Notes: a model not told the origin generated them from the sequence alone. DNA of 64,000 nucleotides from Amycolatopsis jejuensis (GCF_000717335.1 NZ_JNYZ01000042.1:22069-86068), one strand, 5' to 3'; shown: positions 20,218 to 31,346, numbered from the stretch's first letter. Made by a program: numbers and translations.

Positions 20218-20803
20218 CTCCGACGCGAACACGCCGCCTGCGGGTCCGACCTCGTCGGCCAAGATCGTGGTCGCGGGTGGGTTCGGTTCGGGTAAGACGA
20301 CTCTGGTCGGGGCGATCTCCGAGATCGATCCACTGACCACCGAGGCCATGATGACCGAGGCGAGTGTCGGGCACGACGACGTCACGGCCACGCCGAACAA
20401 GACGACCACCACGGTCGCCATGGACTTCGGCCGGATCTCGCTCGACTCCGACCTGGTGCTGTACGTGTTCGGCACGCCGGGCCAGCACCGGTTCTGGTTC
20501 ATGTGGGACGACCTGGCGGTCGGCGCGATCGGCGCGGTCGTGCTGGTGGACACGCGGCGGCTGGCCGACGCGTTCCCGTCGATCGACTTCTTCGAGAACC
20601 GGAAGCTGCCGTACGTCGTGGCGATCAACTGCTTCGACCGGCTGCTGCACCACCAGATCGAGGACGTGCGGCACGCGCTCACCATCTCGCCGTCGGTGCC
20701 GATCATGGCCTGCGACGCACGCGAGCGGGAGTCGGCGAAGCAGGTGCTGATCTCCGTCGTGCAGCACGCGATCGCGCACGATTCGGCGTTGCGGGCGGGT
20801 TAG
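20198..20803 (+). CDS. cvnD: Conservon GTP-binding protein (CvnD-type ATP/GTP-binding)
   Basis: 201 aa small GTPase-like protein. Walker A/G1 is GGFGSGKTT. The switch-II region reads YVFGTPGQHRFWFMWDD, in which the usual DxxG aspartate is replaced (FGTPGQ), and the G4 NKxD motif is INCFDR. These departures are typical of the conservon/MglA-related group. It probably cycles between GTP and GDP forms under control of the roadblock protein. GTG 20198 is chosen because GGAAAGG (20184-20190) lies 7 nt before it; the start lies inside the DUF742 gene. Confidence 0.9.
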   Translation: MGFGEFDSDANTPPAGPTSSAKIVVAGGFGSGKTTLVGAISEIDPLTTEAMMTEASVGHDDVTATPNKTTTTVAMDFGRISLDSDLVLYVFGTPGQHRFWFMWDDLAVGAIGAVVLVDTRRLADAFPSIDFFENRKLPYVVAINCFDRLLHHQIEDVRHALTISPSVPIMACDARERESAKQVLISVVQHAIAHDSALRAG

Positions 20804-21292
20804 CGCCGTCCGAGATCTCTGCCGTCGTACTCGCCGCCGCCGGAGAAGGAGGGACCCCGCCGACCCAGATTTCCCGCACACCCCCGGTCCGGGTGCGGCC
20901 GTTGGAGTGAACTCCACGGGCTTCACCCGCTTCGGGGAGTGGTGCCTCCGACCGGGGCAGGATGAGTGGTCCCTGACTGCTGCGGCCGGGGCCGGTCGGG
21001 CTCGATCGAGCCGCCGGAACGGTGGTGACCTGCGCGGATACCCCGCTGCGCAGCGTGGCCATCGCCACCACCGGGTGACCCGCGAATGCGTGGTTGTGCA
21101 TGCGTTCGCGCGACGCAGTGCCGGGCGCGCACGTACGGTGCCCGGGCGCACGCTCGACACAACCGGGCGCGTGAATACGCTGGAACGGCGACTTCACCAC
21201 GGCCGGACGATCATGAACCGCCGGCACCGTGTTGGATGTCCGGCAGTGTTCGAGAGCTAGTTCGACAGCTAGCCCGACAGCTAGGAGGGGCA
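20804..21292 (+). other. Intergenic region ahead of the second conservon pair, with a 12-bp tandem repeat
   Basis: No convincing gene. At 21251-21286 a 12-bp unit of form CGANAGCTAGNN occurs three times in a row, each with the tetranucleotide CTAG, which is rare in GC-rich genomes. The last unit merges with the ribosome site (GGAGGGG) of the next gene, so the repeat could affect transcription or ribosome access. The rest is probably promoter sequence. Confidence 0.55.
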
Positions 21293-21709
21293 GTGACCGA
21301 CACCGGCAGCACGTTCAACTGGCTGATCTCGGACTTCGTGCGCCGGGTGCCGGGTGCTGCGCACGCGGTGCTGGTGTCGGCCGACGGCCTGCTGCTCGCG
21401 CCGTCGGAGGGCTTGCCGCAGGACCGCGCCGAGCAGCTGTCGGCGGTCGCGTCCGGGCTGATCAGCCTCACCCAGGGGGCGGCCCGCTGCTTCGAGGCGG
21501 GCGGCGTCAACCAGACCGTGGTCGAGATGGAGCTCGGGTACCTGTTCCTGATGTCGGTCGCCGACGGGTCGTCGCTGGCCGTGCTGGCCGCGCCCACGTG
21601 CGACATCGGGACGGTGGCATACGAGATGACCCTGCTGGTCGAACGGGTCGGCGAGCAGATCACCCCGGAACTGCGCGCACAGCTGCAGGGCGGCGGGGTG
21701 CGTGGGTAG
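21293..21709 (+). CDS. Roadblock/LC7 domain protein (second CvnB-type)
   Basis: 138 aa single roadblock/LC7 domain, closely similar to the protein at 18952: [60 protein letters not shown] and [17 protein letters not shown]. It lacks the Gly-rich head of its paralogue. The GTG start follows AGGAGG by 4 nt. With the next DUF742 gene it makes a partial conservon without its own kinase or GTPase, so it may plug into the complete system upstream or the orphan NIT kinase at 2217. Confidence 0.9.
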   Translation: MTDTGSTFNWLISDFVRRVPGAAHAVLVSADGLLLAPSEGLPQDRAEQLSAVASGLISLTQGAARCFEAGGVNQTVVEMELGYLFLMSVADGSSLAVLAAPTCDIGTVAYEMTLLVERVGEQITPELRAQLQGGGVRG

Positions 21710-21712
21710 CCG

Positions 21713-22609
21713 ATGAAGATCTCGGGTTTCGGTGACCAGGACACGGGTGCCTGGGACGCGTTGCACAAGGGGAATGAGCGCGAGCCGTTCGATTCGCCCA
21801 GTCATTACGAGCTGAGCACGTTGAGCATGCGGTTGCCGCATCGGCAGCCTCGTCCTTCCCCGCCGCCGCCTCCCCCTCCGGCGCCGCCGCAGCCTCCGCA
21901 CCCTTCGCAGCCTGAGCTGGTGGACGAGGTTTGGGAGGACGACGGGTACGAGTGGGTCGAGGACGGGGAGTCCGGGTATTGGGAGGAACCCCAGCCTGCT
22001 GCAGCGGATCCGTTTTCGTTCGACGAGTACGCCGGGTCGCCCGGGATGGGTGACCGGGTGGTGCCGGAGGGGTCGGCGTATCAGCGGCAGCCGGTGGAGG
22101 AAGGGGCTCGGAGCAGGCATGCGCTGGTGGAGCCGCCTCGGTCCCGGTATCCGGCGGAGGATTATCCGACGGATCGGTATCCGGCTCCGGCTGCGGATTC
22201 CGGTGTTTCCGAGCTGGATCAGTTCTGGTCCGGCGGAGAGCCGTCCCAGCCGGTTTCGCCTGCGCCTCCGGTGAAATCCCGGGTGCGTCCGTATGCGCGG
22301 ACTCGGGGGCGGACTCGGTCGGACCACAACCTGGCGCTGGAAGCGCTGGTGTCGACCAGCGATGAGGGGCGCCGGTACCGCGGGGTCCGGTCGATCGAGC
22401 ATCGGCGGATTTGCGATCTTTGCTTGGACACCCGGTCTGTTGCCGAGATCGCCGCGCATCTCCATCTGCCGTTGGGGGTGGTGAAGGTGCTGGTCGGGGA
22501 TATGGCTGACATCGGGTTGGTTTTGTTGCACCAGACCGAGCTGGTGCTGGGGGATCGGTCTTCGCGGGAGTTCATGGAGCGGGTGTTGCGGGGGTTGCGG
22601 AACCTCTGA
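21713..22609 (+). CDS. DUF742 protein with long proline-rich head (second CvnC-type)
   Basis: 298 aa. Residues 1-185 are low complexity: a run of prolines near 50-65 (RPSPPPPPPPAPPQPPHPSQ) and an acidic stretch (VDEVWEDDGYEWVEDGE). The DUF742 domain is at about 189-298 (SRVRPYARTRGRTRSDHNLA, RRICDLCLDTRSVAEIAAHL, GVVKVLVGDMADIGLVLL). It ends SSREFMERVLRGLRNL, matching its paralogue at 19456. It starts 3 nt after the roadblock gene. No GTPase gene follows; a 23-bp hairpin at 22700 and a palindromic repeat at 22916 lie between it and the next gene. Confidence 0.87.
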   Translation: MKISGFGDQDTGAWDALHKGNEREPFDSPSHYELSTLSMRLPHRQPRPSPPPPPPPAPPQPPHPSQPELVDEVWEDDGYEWVEDGESGYWEEPQPAAADPFSFDEYAGSPGMGDRVVPEGSAYQRQPVEEGARSRHALVEPPRSRYPAEDYPTDRYPAPAADSGVSELDQFWSGGEPSQPVSPAPPVKSRVRPYARTRGRTRSDHNLALEALVSTSDEGRRYRGVRSIEHRRICDLCLDTRSVAEIAAHLHLPLGVVKVLVGDMADIGLVLLHQTELVLGDRSSREFMERVLRGLRNL

Positions 22610-22699
22610 ACTGCGCGGTGTTGGCCGGGACTGTTGCGGTGGGGTTCTGTGTTGGCCGGAACTGTTGCGTGGGGGCACCCCGAAGTTTGAGTGTCACTA

Positions 22700-22754
22700 C
22701 GGTCGGAGGGGCTTGTCAAGGCGGGAAAGATGCCTTGACAAGCCCCTCCGACCG
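22700..22754. terminator. Long perfect hairpin (23-bp stem)
   Basis: Arms 22700-22722 and 22732-22754 are exact reverse complements, with core GGAGGGGCTTGTCAAGG and a 9-nt loop. It lies 90 nt after the partial conservon and about 250 nt after the stop of the convergent helicase-associated gene would be read, so it can serve both. The stem length is unusual for a simple terminator; a mobile palindrome is possible. Confidence 0.65.
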
Positions 22755-22854
22755 TGTGGGGGCTTCGGATCGGGGTGCAGGGCCGGGTCTGGGCTGCTGG
22801 GTCTCGTGGGGTGCGTCGGCTGCGGTTGGGGTGGGTGGCTGCTGGGGTTTCGTC

Positions 22855-22886
22855 GGGTGCGCGGGTGCGCGGGTGCGCGGGTGCGC
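22855..22886. repeat. 8-bp tandem repeat, four copies
   Basis: GGGTGCGC is repeated four times without interruption. Just upstream, at 22619-22673, a degenerate direct repeat of TGTTGGCCGG plus ACTGTTGCG occurs twice. Both are in the non-coding stretch 22610-23005. Confidence 0.7.
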
Positions 22887-22915
22887 GGGATGCGGCTGGG
22901 GTGGTGGTCTCAAGG

Positions 22916-23000
22916 CTGTGAAGGGAACCTTCACGGAATGTGCAGGGCTGTGAAGGGAACCATGAGGGAATCTGATTCCGTGAAGGTTCCCTTCACGGCC
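22916..23000. repeat. GTGAAGGGAACC-type palindromic intergenic repeat, copy 2
   Basis: It contains GTGAAGGGAACCTTCACGGA (palindromic unit), then GTGAAGGGAACCATGAGGGA, a GATTCCG spacer and GTGAAGGTTCCCTTCACGGC. It ends 5 nt before the stop codon of the minus-strand helicase-associated gene, i.e. between two convergent genes like copy 1. Confidence 0.85.
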
Positions 23001-23005
23001 GTTGG

Positions 23006-25246
23006 TCAGTCTTCCACCAAGGCGGCGGAGGTGATGCGGTGTAGTGGGTAGCGCTCGTGGTTGTCGCCTTCCAGGACGCCGCCTCCTACGCGTCGGGGGC
23101 GTACTACTCGCTGGCTTGCGGTGCCGCGGGAGTCTACGAAGCCGATCCATACCTCGCGTTGTTCCAGTGTGGCGCGGGAAAGCAGGTCCAGGGTGGCCGT
23201 GGTGTCTGCGCCTCCGCCGCCTGGGGCGCGGACTGTCGAGCCTCGCCGTCTTGCGGAGGCTTGGTCGCCTGCGCGTAGGTTCGACACGATTTTGGCGGCC
23301 TGGTCGTCGGTCAGTATTGCTTGTTCGCCCGGGCGTGCGCGGGCTGCTCTCGTGCGGGCGGGCAGTCGTCGGCCGGTGGGGCGTAGGTCTACTACGCGGC
23401 CGTCCGGGCCTTCGGCGGCGGGGGCGAAACCTGCGCTGCGTAAGGCTTCCAGTACTTCTGCCAAGGGTGCCGTGCTGATTACCACGGTCGGGGCGATCAG
23501 GCGTAAGTCGTACTCGGCGGCCACCGGATGCGCGAGTACCTCGGCGAGCAGCGCCTCGTCGTCGCAGCGCAGGAACGACCCGGCTACTCCGCCGCGGAGG
23601 CGGCCGTGGCGGCGGGCCACGTCGTCGATCAGGTACGTCAAACCCTGTGGTACCGGGGTCGCCGACTTGTTGCGGAACAAGGCGTGCAGCTCGTCGGCAG
23701 TACGGCCGGTGTCCAGTGCGCGCCGGACGGACGCCTCGGTGATCCGGTAAACCGTTGCATGTCCGGCAGATTCGACGTTGGCGACCGCGGCCATATCCGC
23801 CGCCAGCTCCGGCTCCAGCGGGCCCGGCGCGACCACCGTCAGGTCGGCTTGCAGGAGTACCTGTCCTACCGGCGCGGGCAGGGCGTCGTGCATTGCCTCC
23901 ACTGCGCCTGGGCGGTCGTCTTCCAGCAGGAGCCTGGTGGCCGAAGTGAGACCGCCTAGTCCGACCAGGCCCAGTGCGGTCGCCTCGGCCATGGTCCAGC
24001 GTACGGTTTCGTCGCGCAGCCGACCGCCTCGTCGTGGGGCGCGCCAAGCCAGCACCGCTACCAGTTCGTCGGGGCTTTTCACGCCCGCGCCCGGATTCAG
24101 GGCGGCGAGTGCGGTGAGTACCCGCCGCCGGGTGACTGGGGCGAGTGGTCGCCGCAGTTCTTCCGACAGCGGTGCGATCGGTTTGTCCTTGGCGTCGCGG
24201 CCGCCTGCCAGCCCGGGTAACCGCGGCAGTTCGAGCCAGGCCTGCGCGAGCGTCATCCAGCGTTGCACCGACGGCGACGCCAGCCAGCTGTCGGTGAGCG
24301 TGGTGGGTACCCATTCCGGCGCACTGTTTTCGCTGTCGCCCACCAAACCTGCGCCCACGGCCAGCTCCGCCAGCAGGGTCGCGCGGATCTCGTCCGCTTC
24401 GAGGTCTTTGGCCAGCTTCTTGACCTCCCGCACCCCGAGGCCGCCCGACTTGAGTACCGGCGGTGGCGCGTCCGACCAGGCCCGCAGCATGGATTCCATC
24501 TGCCGCAACAACTCCATTGCCTCGCCCGCTGCCGTCTCGTCCACAGTGTCCGTCCGATGTGGATTGACGGGCAGCTCCGGCTCGACGAGCGTCGCCGGGT
24601 CGAAGGCGACGCCGCCGCGCAGCAGCAGGCCGAGTTCGCGGGGGAGTTCCACAGTCTGGTCGTCCCGGCGGAGCAGCAGGCCGCGCGCGAGGAGCTTCTG
24701 TACCGGAGTGGCCGCGTCGGACAGCGCGACGTCGAAGCTCGCATCTCGGGTCCGCCCGATCGGCGGCCCGGCAGCGAGGGCAGTAAGCACGGCCCGCTCG
24801 TCTTCGCTGACCTCCGCGAGCCGGGCGGCGACGTCGGTGGCGGCCAGTGCGGGCGACGGCGAGCCGAGCCCGGCCGGGAACGGTCCGAGCGCGTCGCGGG
24901 CTGCGGGCGGCACCCGCAGCTCGTCGTCCGTACCCCACACGAGCGCGCGCGCCCGCAGCCGAGCGAGCGGTTCGGCGACCTCGCGGCCGACCAGCGCGGC
25001 TACCGCGGACACCGGCATCGGCGTGCCGTCGGCACCGGCGACCAGCAGCGCGTCGAGCACCGCGAGGGTGAACGTGTCGAGGTCTTCGCAGGCGCGCGCG
25101 ACCGACCCCGGCGTGCCGGCGCGGGTGGCGAGCACGGTGGTGTCGGACGGTGGTGGCGTGGACAGGTCGCGACGCGTGCGCAGCAGTGCGGCGAGTGCGT
25201 CGTCGGACTCCGCACGCAGCCAGTCCGCCAGAGAGGTCGCGGGCAT
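23006..25246 (-). CDS. Helicase-associated (XPB/Ssl2 N-terminal-like) protein, Rv0862c-type
   Basis: 746 aa, starting LADWLRAESDDALAALLRTR followed by RDLSTPPPSDTTVLATRAGT. This is the start of the actinobacterial helicase-associated family encoded next to ercc3 in mycobacteria (Rv0862c); annotators call it helicase C-terminal or XPB-N-terminal domain protein. No Walker A or DEAH motif is seen, so it is not itself an ATPase. It probably works with the XPB helicase in DNA repair, which is an inference from mycobacterial adjacency. Here it is separated from xpb by over 22 kb. The next gene is divergent and small. Confidence 0.85.
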   Translation of the reverse strand: MPATSLADWLRAESDDALAALLRTRRDLSTPPPSDTTVLATRAGTPGSVARACEDLDTFTLAVLDALLVAGADGTPMPVSAVAALVGREVAEPLARLRARALVWGTDDELRVPPAARDALGPFPAGLGSPSPALAATDVAARLAEVSEDERAVLTALAAGPPIGRTRDASFDVALSDAATPVQKLLARGLLLRRDDQTVELPRELGLLLRGGVAFDPATLVEPELPVNPHRTDTVDETAAGEAMELLRQMESMLRAWSDAPPPVLKSGGLGVREVKKLAKDLEADEIRATLLAELAVGAGLVGDSENSAPEWVPTTLTDSWLASPSVQRWMTLAQAWLELPRLPGLAGGRDAKDKPIAPLSEELRRPLAPVTRRRVLTALAALNPGAGVKSPDELVAVLAWRAPRRGGRLRDETVRWTMAEATALGLVGLGGLTSATRLLLEDDRPGAVEAMHDALPAPVGQVLLQADLTVVAPGPLEPELAADMAAVANVESAGHATVYRITEASVRRALDTGRTADELHALFRNKSATPVPQGLTYLIDDVARRHGRLRGGVAGSFLRCDDEALLAEVLAHPVAAEYDLRLIAPTVVISTAPLAEVLEALRSAGFAPAAEGPDGRVVDLRPTGRRLPARTRAARARPGEQAILTDDQAAKIVSNLRAGDQASARRRGSTVRAPGGGGADTTATLDLLSRATLEQREVWIGFVDSRGTASQRVVRPRRVGGGVLEGDNHERYPLHRITSAALVED

Positions 25247-25338
25247 AGACGACCAGGATACCGGGCGGGTGCGCGCGCCTGACCGGTGTTCGGGCAGACT
25301 GTGAGCGAGTTTGCCGGACGAGGGCCTCGGAGGAAGCA

Positions 25339-25518
25339 GTGGCGAAGGGCGACAAGCAGAACAAGGGCATCGACCCGACGTGGCCGGGCGAGCCGGGTGA
25401 GCACCCGGTCACCGAGCTGTCCGCCGACCGGCAGGGAGCCCTGTCGCCGTTCGGTGACGTGACGTTCCCGCTCGACACGGTGCCGTACGTGCACCCGGAG
25501 ACCGAGATCAACCGCTGA
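25339..25518 (+). CDS. Small conserved protein (Rv0863-like position)
   Basis: 59 aa: starts VAKGDKQNKGIDPTWPGEPG and ends DTVPYVHPETEINR. GTG 25339 follows GGAGGAAG. It is hydrophilic, with no membrane segment or cysteine. It holds the position of the small Rv0863 gene, divergent from the helicase-associated gene, which supports it as real. Function unknown. Confidence 0.75.
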   Translation: MAKGDKQNKGIDPTWPGEPGEHPVTELSADRQGALSPFGDVTFPLDTVPYVHPETEINR

Positions 25519-25634
25519 TCCGGACGGACCGGTCGAAGTTACCGGTCAGTCACCCGGTTGAGGCAGGGTGGCCGCGATCACGGGACTAGATTCGGTCCGT
25601 CCCGAACCCTTTCCACCAGCGGGGAGTACGTGTC

Positions 25635-27029
<1,395 letters not shown>

Positions 27030-27033
27030 CCAA

Positions 27034-27088
27034 GTCCGTGAAGGGAACCATCAGGGAATCTGATTCCGTGATGGTTCCCTTCACGGAC
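27034..27088. repeat. GTGAAGGGAACC-type nested palindrome, copy 3
   Basis: The cleanest copy: 20-bp perfect arms GTCCGTGAAGGGAACCATCA (27034-27053) and TGATGGTTCCCTTCACGGAC (27069-27088). The 15-nt loop itself contains the palindrome GGAATCTGATTCC. It lies between malic enzyme and moaC, which run in the same direction, so unlike copies 1 and 2 it is not between convergent genes. Confidence 0.88.
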
Positions 27089-27119
27089 GACGGCGGAGCG
27101 GGGGCAGTAGCCTCGCGGG

Positions 27120-27590
27120 GTGAGTGAACTCAGCCACGTCGACGAATCCGGCGCTGCCCGGATGGTCGACGTCTCCGGCAAGACGGCGTCCCGGCGCACT
27201 GCGCTGGCCGGCGGGACCGTGCACACCACCGCCGAGGTGGTCGGGCTGCTGTCCGCCAACGGGCTGCCGAAGGGCGACGCGCTGGCGACCGCGCGGATCG
27301 CCGGGATCATGGGTGCCAAGCGGGTACCCGAGCTGATCCCGTTGTGCCATCAGATCGCGCTGTCCGGGGTCAAGGTGGAGTTCGAGCTGGACGGCTCCGC
27401 GGTGCACATCTCCGCGACCGCCAAGACCACCGACGTCACCGGCGTCGAGATGGAGGCCCTCACCGCCGTCGCGGTCGCCGGGCTCACGTTGCACGACATG
27501 ATCAAGGCCGTCGACCCCGCCGCGACGCTCGACAACGTCCGGCTCATCCGCAAGGACGGCGGCAAGACCGGGACCTGGGAGCGGCCATGA
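27120..27590 (+). CDS. moaC: Cyclic pyranopterin monophosphate synthase MoaC
   Basis: 156 aa. It shows the MoaC signatures: MVDVSGKTASRRTALAGG, KRVPELIPLCHQIALSGVKV, TDVTGVEMEALTAVAVAGLT and LHDMIKAVDP followed by RLIRKDGGKTG. It acts with MoaA to make cyclic pyranopterin monophosphate, the first step of molybdenum cofactor synthesis. The Lys and His residues of the active site lie in these blocks. GTG 27120 is used; no strong RBS is seen. Its stop overlaps the Mog-MoaE start (ATGA). Confidence 0.95.
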   Translation: MSELSHVDESGAARMVDVSGKTASRRTALAGGTVHTTAEVVGLLSANGLPKGDALATARIAGIMGAKRVPELIPLCHQIALSGVKVEFELDGSAVHISATAKTTDVTGVEMEALTAVAVAGLTLHDMIKAVDPAATLDNVRLIRKDGGKTGTWERP

Positions 27591-28519
27591 CGACCCCCTC
27601 GAAAGCGGCTCGCGTCATCGTGGCCTCCAACCGGGCCGCCAGGGGCGTGTACGAGGACAAGACCGGCCCGGTGCTCGTCGGCTGGCTCGCCGGGCGCGGG
27701 TACACCGTTCCGCCGCCGGTGGTGGTCGAGGACGGCGACCCGGTGGGCGGCGCGCTGCGGGCCGCGGTGGCCGACGGCGTGGCGGTGGTGCTCACCACGG
27801 GCGGTACCGGCATCTCGCCGACCGACCGGACCCCGGACGTCACCCGCGCGGTCCTCGACTACGAGCTGCCCGGCGTCGCGGACGCGATCCGCGCGGCCGG
27901 GCTGCCGAAGGTACCCACGGCGGTGCTCTCGCGCGGCGTGGCCGGGGTGGCCGGGCGGACGCTGGTGGTGAATCTGCCGGGGTCGAGCGGCGGCGTGAAG
28001 GACGGCTTGCGCGTGCTGACGGACATCCTCGACCACGCGGTCGACCAGCTCGCCGGTGGCGACCATCTACGCGAGGCCGCGCCGTCCGGGCCGCCGGTGC
28101 GCATTCTGCGGGCCGACGTGAGCGACCAGCCGCTGTCCGTGGAGGAACACGCCCGGCTGGTGGAGGACGAGGCGGCAGGCGCCGTCGTCACGTTCTCCGG
28201 CGTCGTCCGCGACCACGACGGCGGCAAGGGCGTGCGCGATCTGACCTACGAGGGCCATCCGACGGCCCGTGACGTGCTGACCGAGGTGGTCACCGACCTG
28301 TCGGCGCGCTGGAAGGGCGTGCGGGCGGTGGCGGTGAGCCATCGCGTGGGTGCGCTCGCGATCGGTGACGTGGCGCTCGCTTGTGCGGTCGCGGCCGAGC
28401 ACCGTGGTCAGGCGTTTGCCGCATGTGCGGAGTTGGTGGACGAGGTGAAGGCGCGGCTTCCGGTGTGGAAGCACCAGCATTTCACCGACGGCACCGATGA
28501 GTGGGTCAATTCCCCCTGA
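27587..28519 (+). CDS. Mog-MoaE fusion protein (molybdopterin adenylyltransferase domain plus molybdopterin synthase large subunit)
   Basis: 310 aa. Residues 1-155 form a MogA/MoaB domain with LTTGGTGISPTDRTPDVTRA and VNLPGSSGGVKDGL. Residues 165-310 are MoaE: GAVVTFSGVVRDHDGG, RDLTYEGHPTARDVLTEV, VSHRVGALAIGDVALACAVA and KARLPVWKHQHFTDGTDEW. In M. tuberculosis these are separate genes (mog, moaE2) in the same order, so the fusion joins sulfur insertion (MoaE with MoaD) and MPT adenylylation in one chain. A 14-bp terminator follows. ATG overlaps the moaC stop. Confidence 0.93.
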   Translation: MTTPSKAARVIVASNRAARGVYEDKTGPVLVGWLAGRGYTVPPPVVVEDGDPVGGALRAAVADGVAVVLTTGGTGISPTDRTPDVTRAVLDYELPGVADAIRAAGLPKVPTAVLSRGVAGVAGRTLVVNLPGSSGGVKDGLRVLTDILDHAVDQLAGGDHLREAAPSGPPVRILRADVSDQPLSVEEHARLVEDEAAGAVVTFSGVVRDHDGGKGVRDLTYEGHPTARDVLTEVVTDLSARWKGVRAVAVSHRVGALAIGDVALACAVAAEHRGQAFAACAELVDEVKARLPVWKHQHFTDGTDEWVNSP

Positions 28520-28527
28520 TCACGGCA

Positions 28528-28564
28528 AAGGGCCCCACCGCCAGGGGATTGCGGTGGGGCCCTT
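28528..28564. terminator. Bidirectional terminator between moaE and rpfA
   Basis: The stem AAGGGCCCCACCGC (28528-28541) pairs with GCGGTGGGGCCCTT (28551-28564) over a 9-nt loop, with GCTTT next on the plus strand. It separates the convergent Mog-MoaE and rpfA genes and can end both transcripts. Confidence 0.85.
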
Positions 28565-28619
28565 GCTTTCAGCTCACAGCAGCAGCTGCGCCGGGATCAG
28601 CCTCGCGAGGAGGCTTCGA

Positions 28620-29916
<1,297 letters not shown>

Positions 29917-30192
29917 TCATCCGCCGGCGAACGGCGGAAGAACGTCGAGGTGTGCGCCGTCACTGAGCGCACGGCTGCGATCACGTACGGCCACCTCGTT
30001 CACCAGGAAGCTCGCCGCGTCGAGAACCCGGGACAGCTGACCCGGGTGCAGCTCGCGCAGCGCCTGCACCGCGTCGGCCACCGTCGCGCCCGGCGTCAGC
30101 TCCACCTTCTCCTCGTCGGTACCCGCCGCGGCGCGGGCCGAGGCGAAGTACCGGACGACGACGGTCAGCTGTGGCAGGCCGGGAGAGGTCAT
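29917..30192 (-). CDS. moaD: MoaD, molybdopterin synthase sulfur carrier subunit
   Basis: 91 aa ubiquitin-fold protein: LTVVVRYFASARAAAGTDEE, TVADAVQALRELHPGQLSRV, and the C-terminal PPFAGG whose Gly-Gly end is adenylylated and thiocarboxylated. It delivers sulfur to the MoaE active site, here on the Mog-MoaE fusion. The gene starts 2 nt after the moaA stop, so the two are an operon. Its position matches moaD2 of mycobacteria. Confidence 0.93.
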   Translation of the reverse strand: MTSPGLPQLTVVVRYFASARAAAGTDEEKVELTPGATVADAVQALRELHPGQLSRVLDAASFLVNEVAVRDRSRALSDGAHLDVLPPFAGG

Positions 30193-30194
30193 GG

Positions 30195-31259
30195 TCAACC
30201 GCCGATCGCGCTCATCGGCCGGATCGGCTGCGCGAAGCCGGCCTCGTTGATCTCGTGGCCCGCGAGCTTGCCCCACATCGTGGTGCGCCACGCGTCCGCC
30301 ACCTCCTCATCGCGCGCGCCCGCGCGCACGAGGGAACGCAGGTCCGTCTCGTCGTTCGAGAAGAGGCACGAGCGGACGGCGCCGTCGGCGGTGAGCCGGG
30401 TGCGCTCGCACGCCGAGCAGAACGGCCGGGTGACCGACGCGATGACGCCGACGTCGCCCGGTCCGCCGTCGACCAGCCAGCGCTCCGCGGGCGCGCCGCC
30501 GCGCGGGGCCGGGAACGGCGTGAGCGTGAACGCCTCGCCGAGCATCGCCAGGATGCCCTCGGCGGTGATCATGTCGCGGCGGTTCCAGCCGTGCTGCGCG
30601 TCCAGCGGCATCTGCTCGATGAACCGCAGGTGGTAGCCCTCGTCGAGGCAGAACCGCAGCAGCGGCACGGCCTCGTGCTCGTTGTGCCCGCGCATCAGCA
30701 CGGAGTTGACCTTCACCGGCGCCAGCCCGGCGTCGCGCGCGGCGGCCAGCCCGGCCAGCACGTGCGGCAGGCGGTCGCGGCGGGTCAGCTCGGCGAACCG
30801 CTCGCGGTCGATGGTGTCGAGGGACACGTTGATCCGGTCGAGGCCCGCCGCGACCAGGCCGGGTGCGCGTTTCGCGAGCCCGATCCCGTTGGTGGTCATG
30901 GACACCCGCGGCCGCGGCTCGAGCGCGGTGACCCGCTCGATGATGTGCTCCAGGCCGGGGCGTAGCAGCGGTTCCCCGCCGGTGAGGCGGATGTCGGTGA
31001 CCCCGAGCATCTCCACCGCGATGCGCATGAGCCGGATCAGCTCGTCGTCGGTGAGCACCTGCTCGCTCGGCATCCAGTCGAGGCCTTCGGCAGGCATGCA
31101 GTACGTACAGCGCAGATTGCACCGGTCGGTGAGCGACACCCGCAGGTCGGTGGCAACGCGGCCGAACGTGTCGAGCAGGCCGGGATGATCAGGTCTGGGC
31201 GTGCTTGAGGAACCTCGATTGCCGGGGACACGAGGAAACCCGAGAGGTACTGCCGTCAT
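30195..31259 (-). CDS. moaA: GTP 3',8-cyclase MoaA (radical SAM)
   Basis: 354 aa. The radical SAM cluster motif CNLRCTYC sits near residue 44 (DLRVSLTDRCNLRCTYCMPA), with the SAM-binding GGE in DIRLTGGEPLLRPGLE. The C-terminal cluster is CSACERTRLTADG followed by AVRSC, and the chain ends in the functionally needed Gly-Gly (SAIGG). With MoaC it makes cyclic pyranopterin monophosphate from GTP. The ATG start is inferred from the conserved beginning; no strong ribosome site is visible. Divergent from a MarR regulator gene across about 90 nt. Confidence 0.95.
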   Translation of the reverse strand: MTAVPLGFPRVPGNRGSSSTPRPDHPGLLDTFGRVATDLRVSLTDRCNLRCTYCMPAEGLDWMPSEQVLTDDELIRLMRIAVEMLGVTDIRLTGGEPLLRPGLEHIIERVTALEPRPRVSMTTNGIGLAKRAPGLVAAGLDRINVSLDTIDRERFAELTRRDRLPHVLAGLAAARDAGLAPVKVNSVLMRGHNEHEAVPLLRFCLDEGYHLRFIEQMPLDAQHGWNRRDMITAEGILAMLGEAFTLTPFPAPRGGAPAERWLVDGGPGDVGVIASVTRPFCSACERTRLTADGAVRSCLFSNDETDLRSLVRAGARDEEVADAWRTTMWGKLAGHEINEAGFAQPIRPMSAIGG

Positions 31260-31346
31260 TAGGGTCAGGATAGCCGGAGCGGGCCGGAAAAGCAGACTTG
31301 CGCGCGAGCGGGAAAACAACTCTCGGTCCACGACTGGAGGCACTCG

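Noticed and set aside
20907..21260. Possible 117-aa gene before the second roadblock gene
   Set aside because: No ribosome site, Arg/His-rich composition and no family; the region looks like promoter sequence.
22716..25511. Minus-strand frame of about 930 codons covering the helicase-associated gene in another frame
   Set aside because: The true frame 23006-25246 reads a known family; this one crosses palindromic repeats and is Arg-rich noise.
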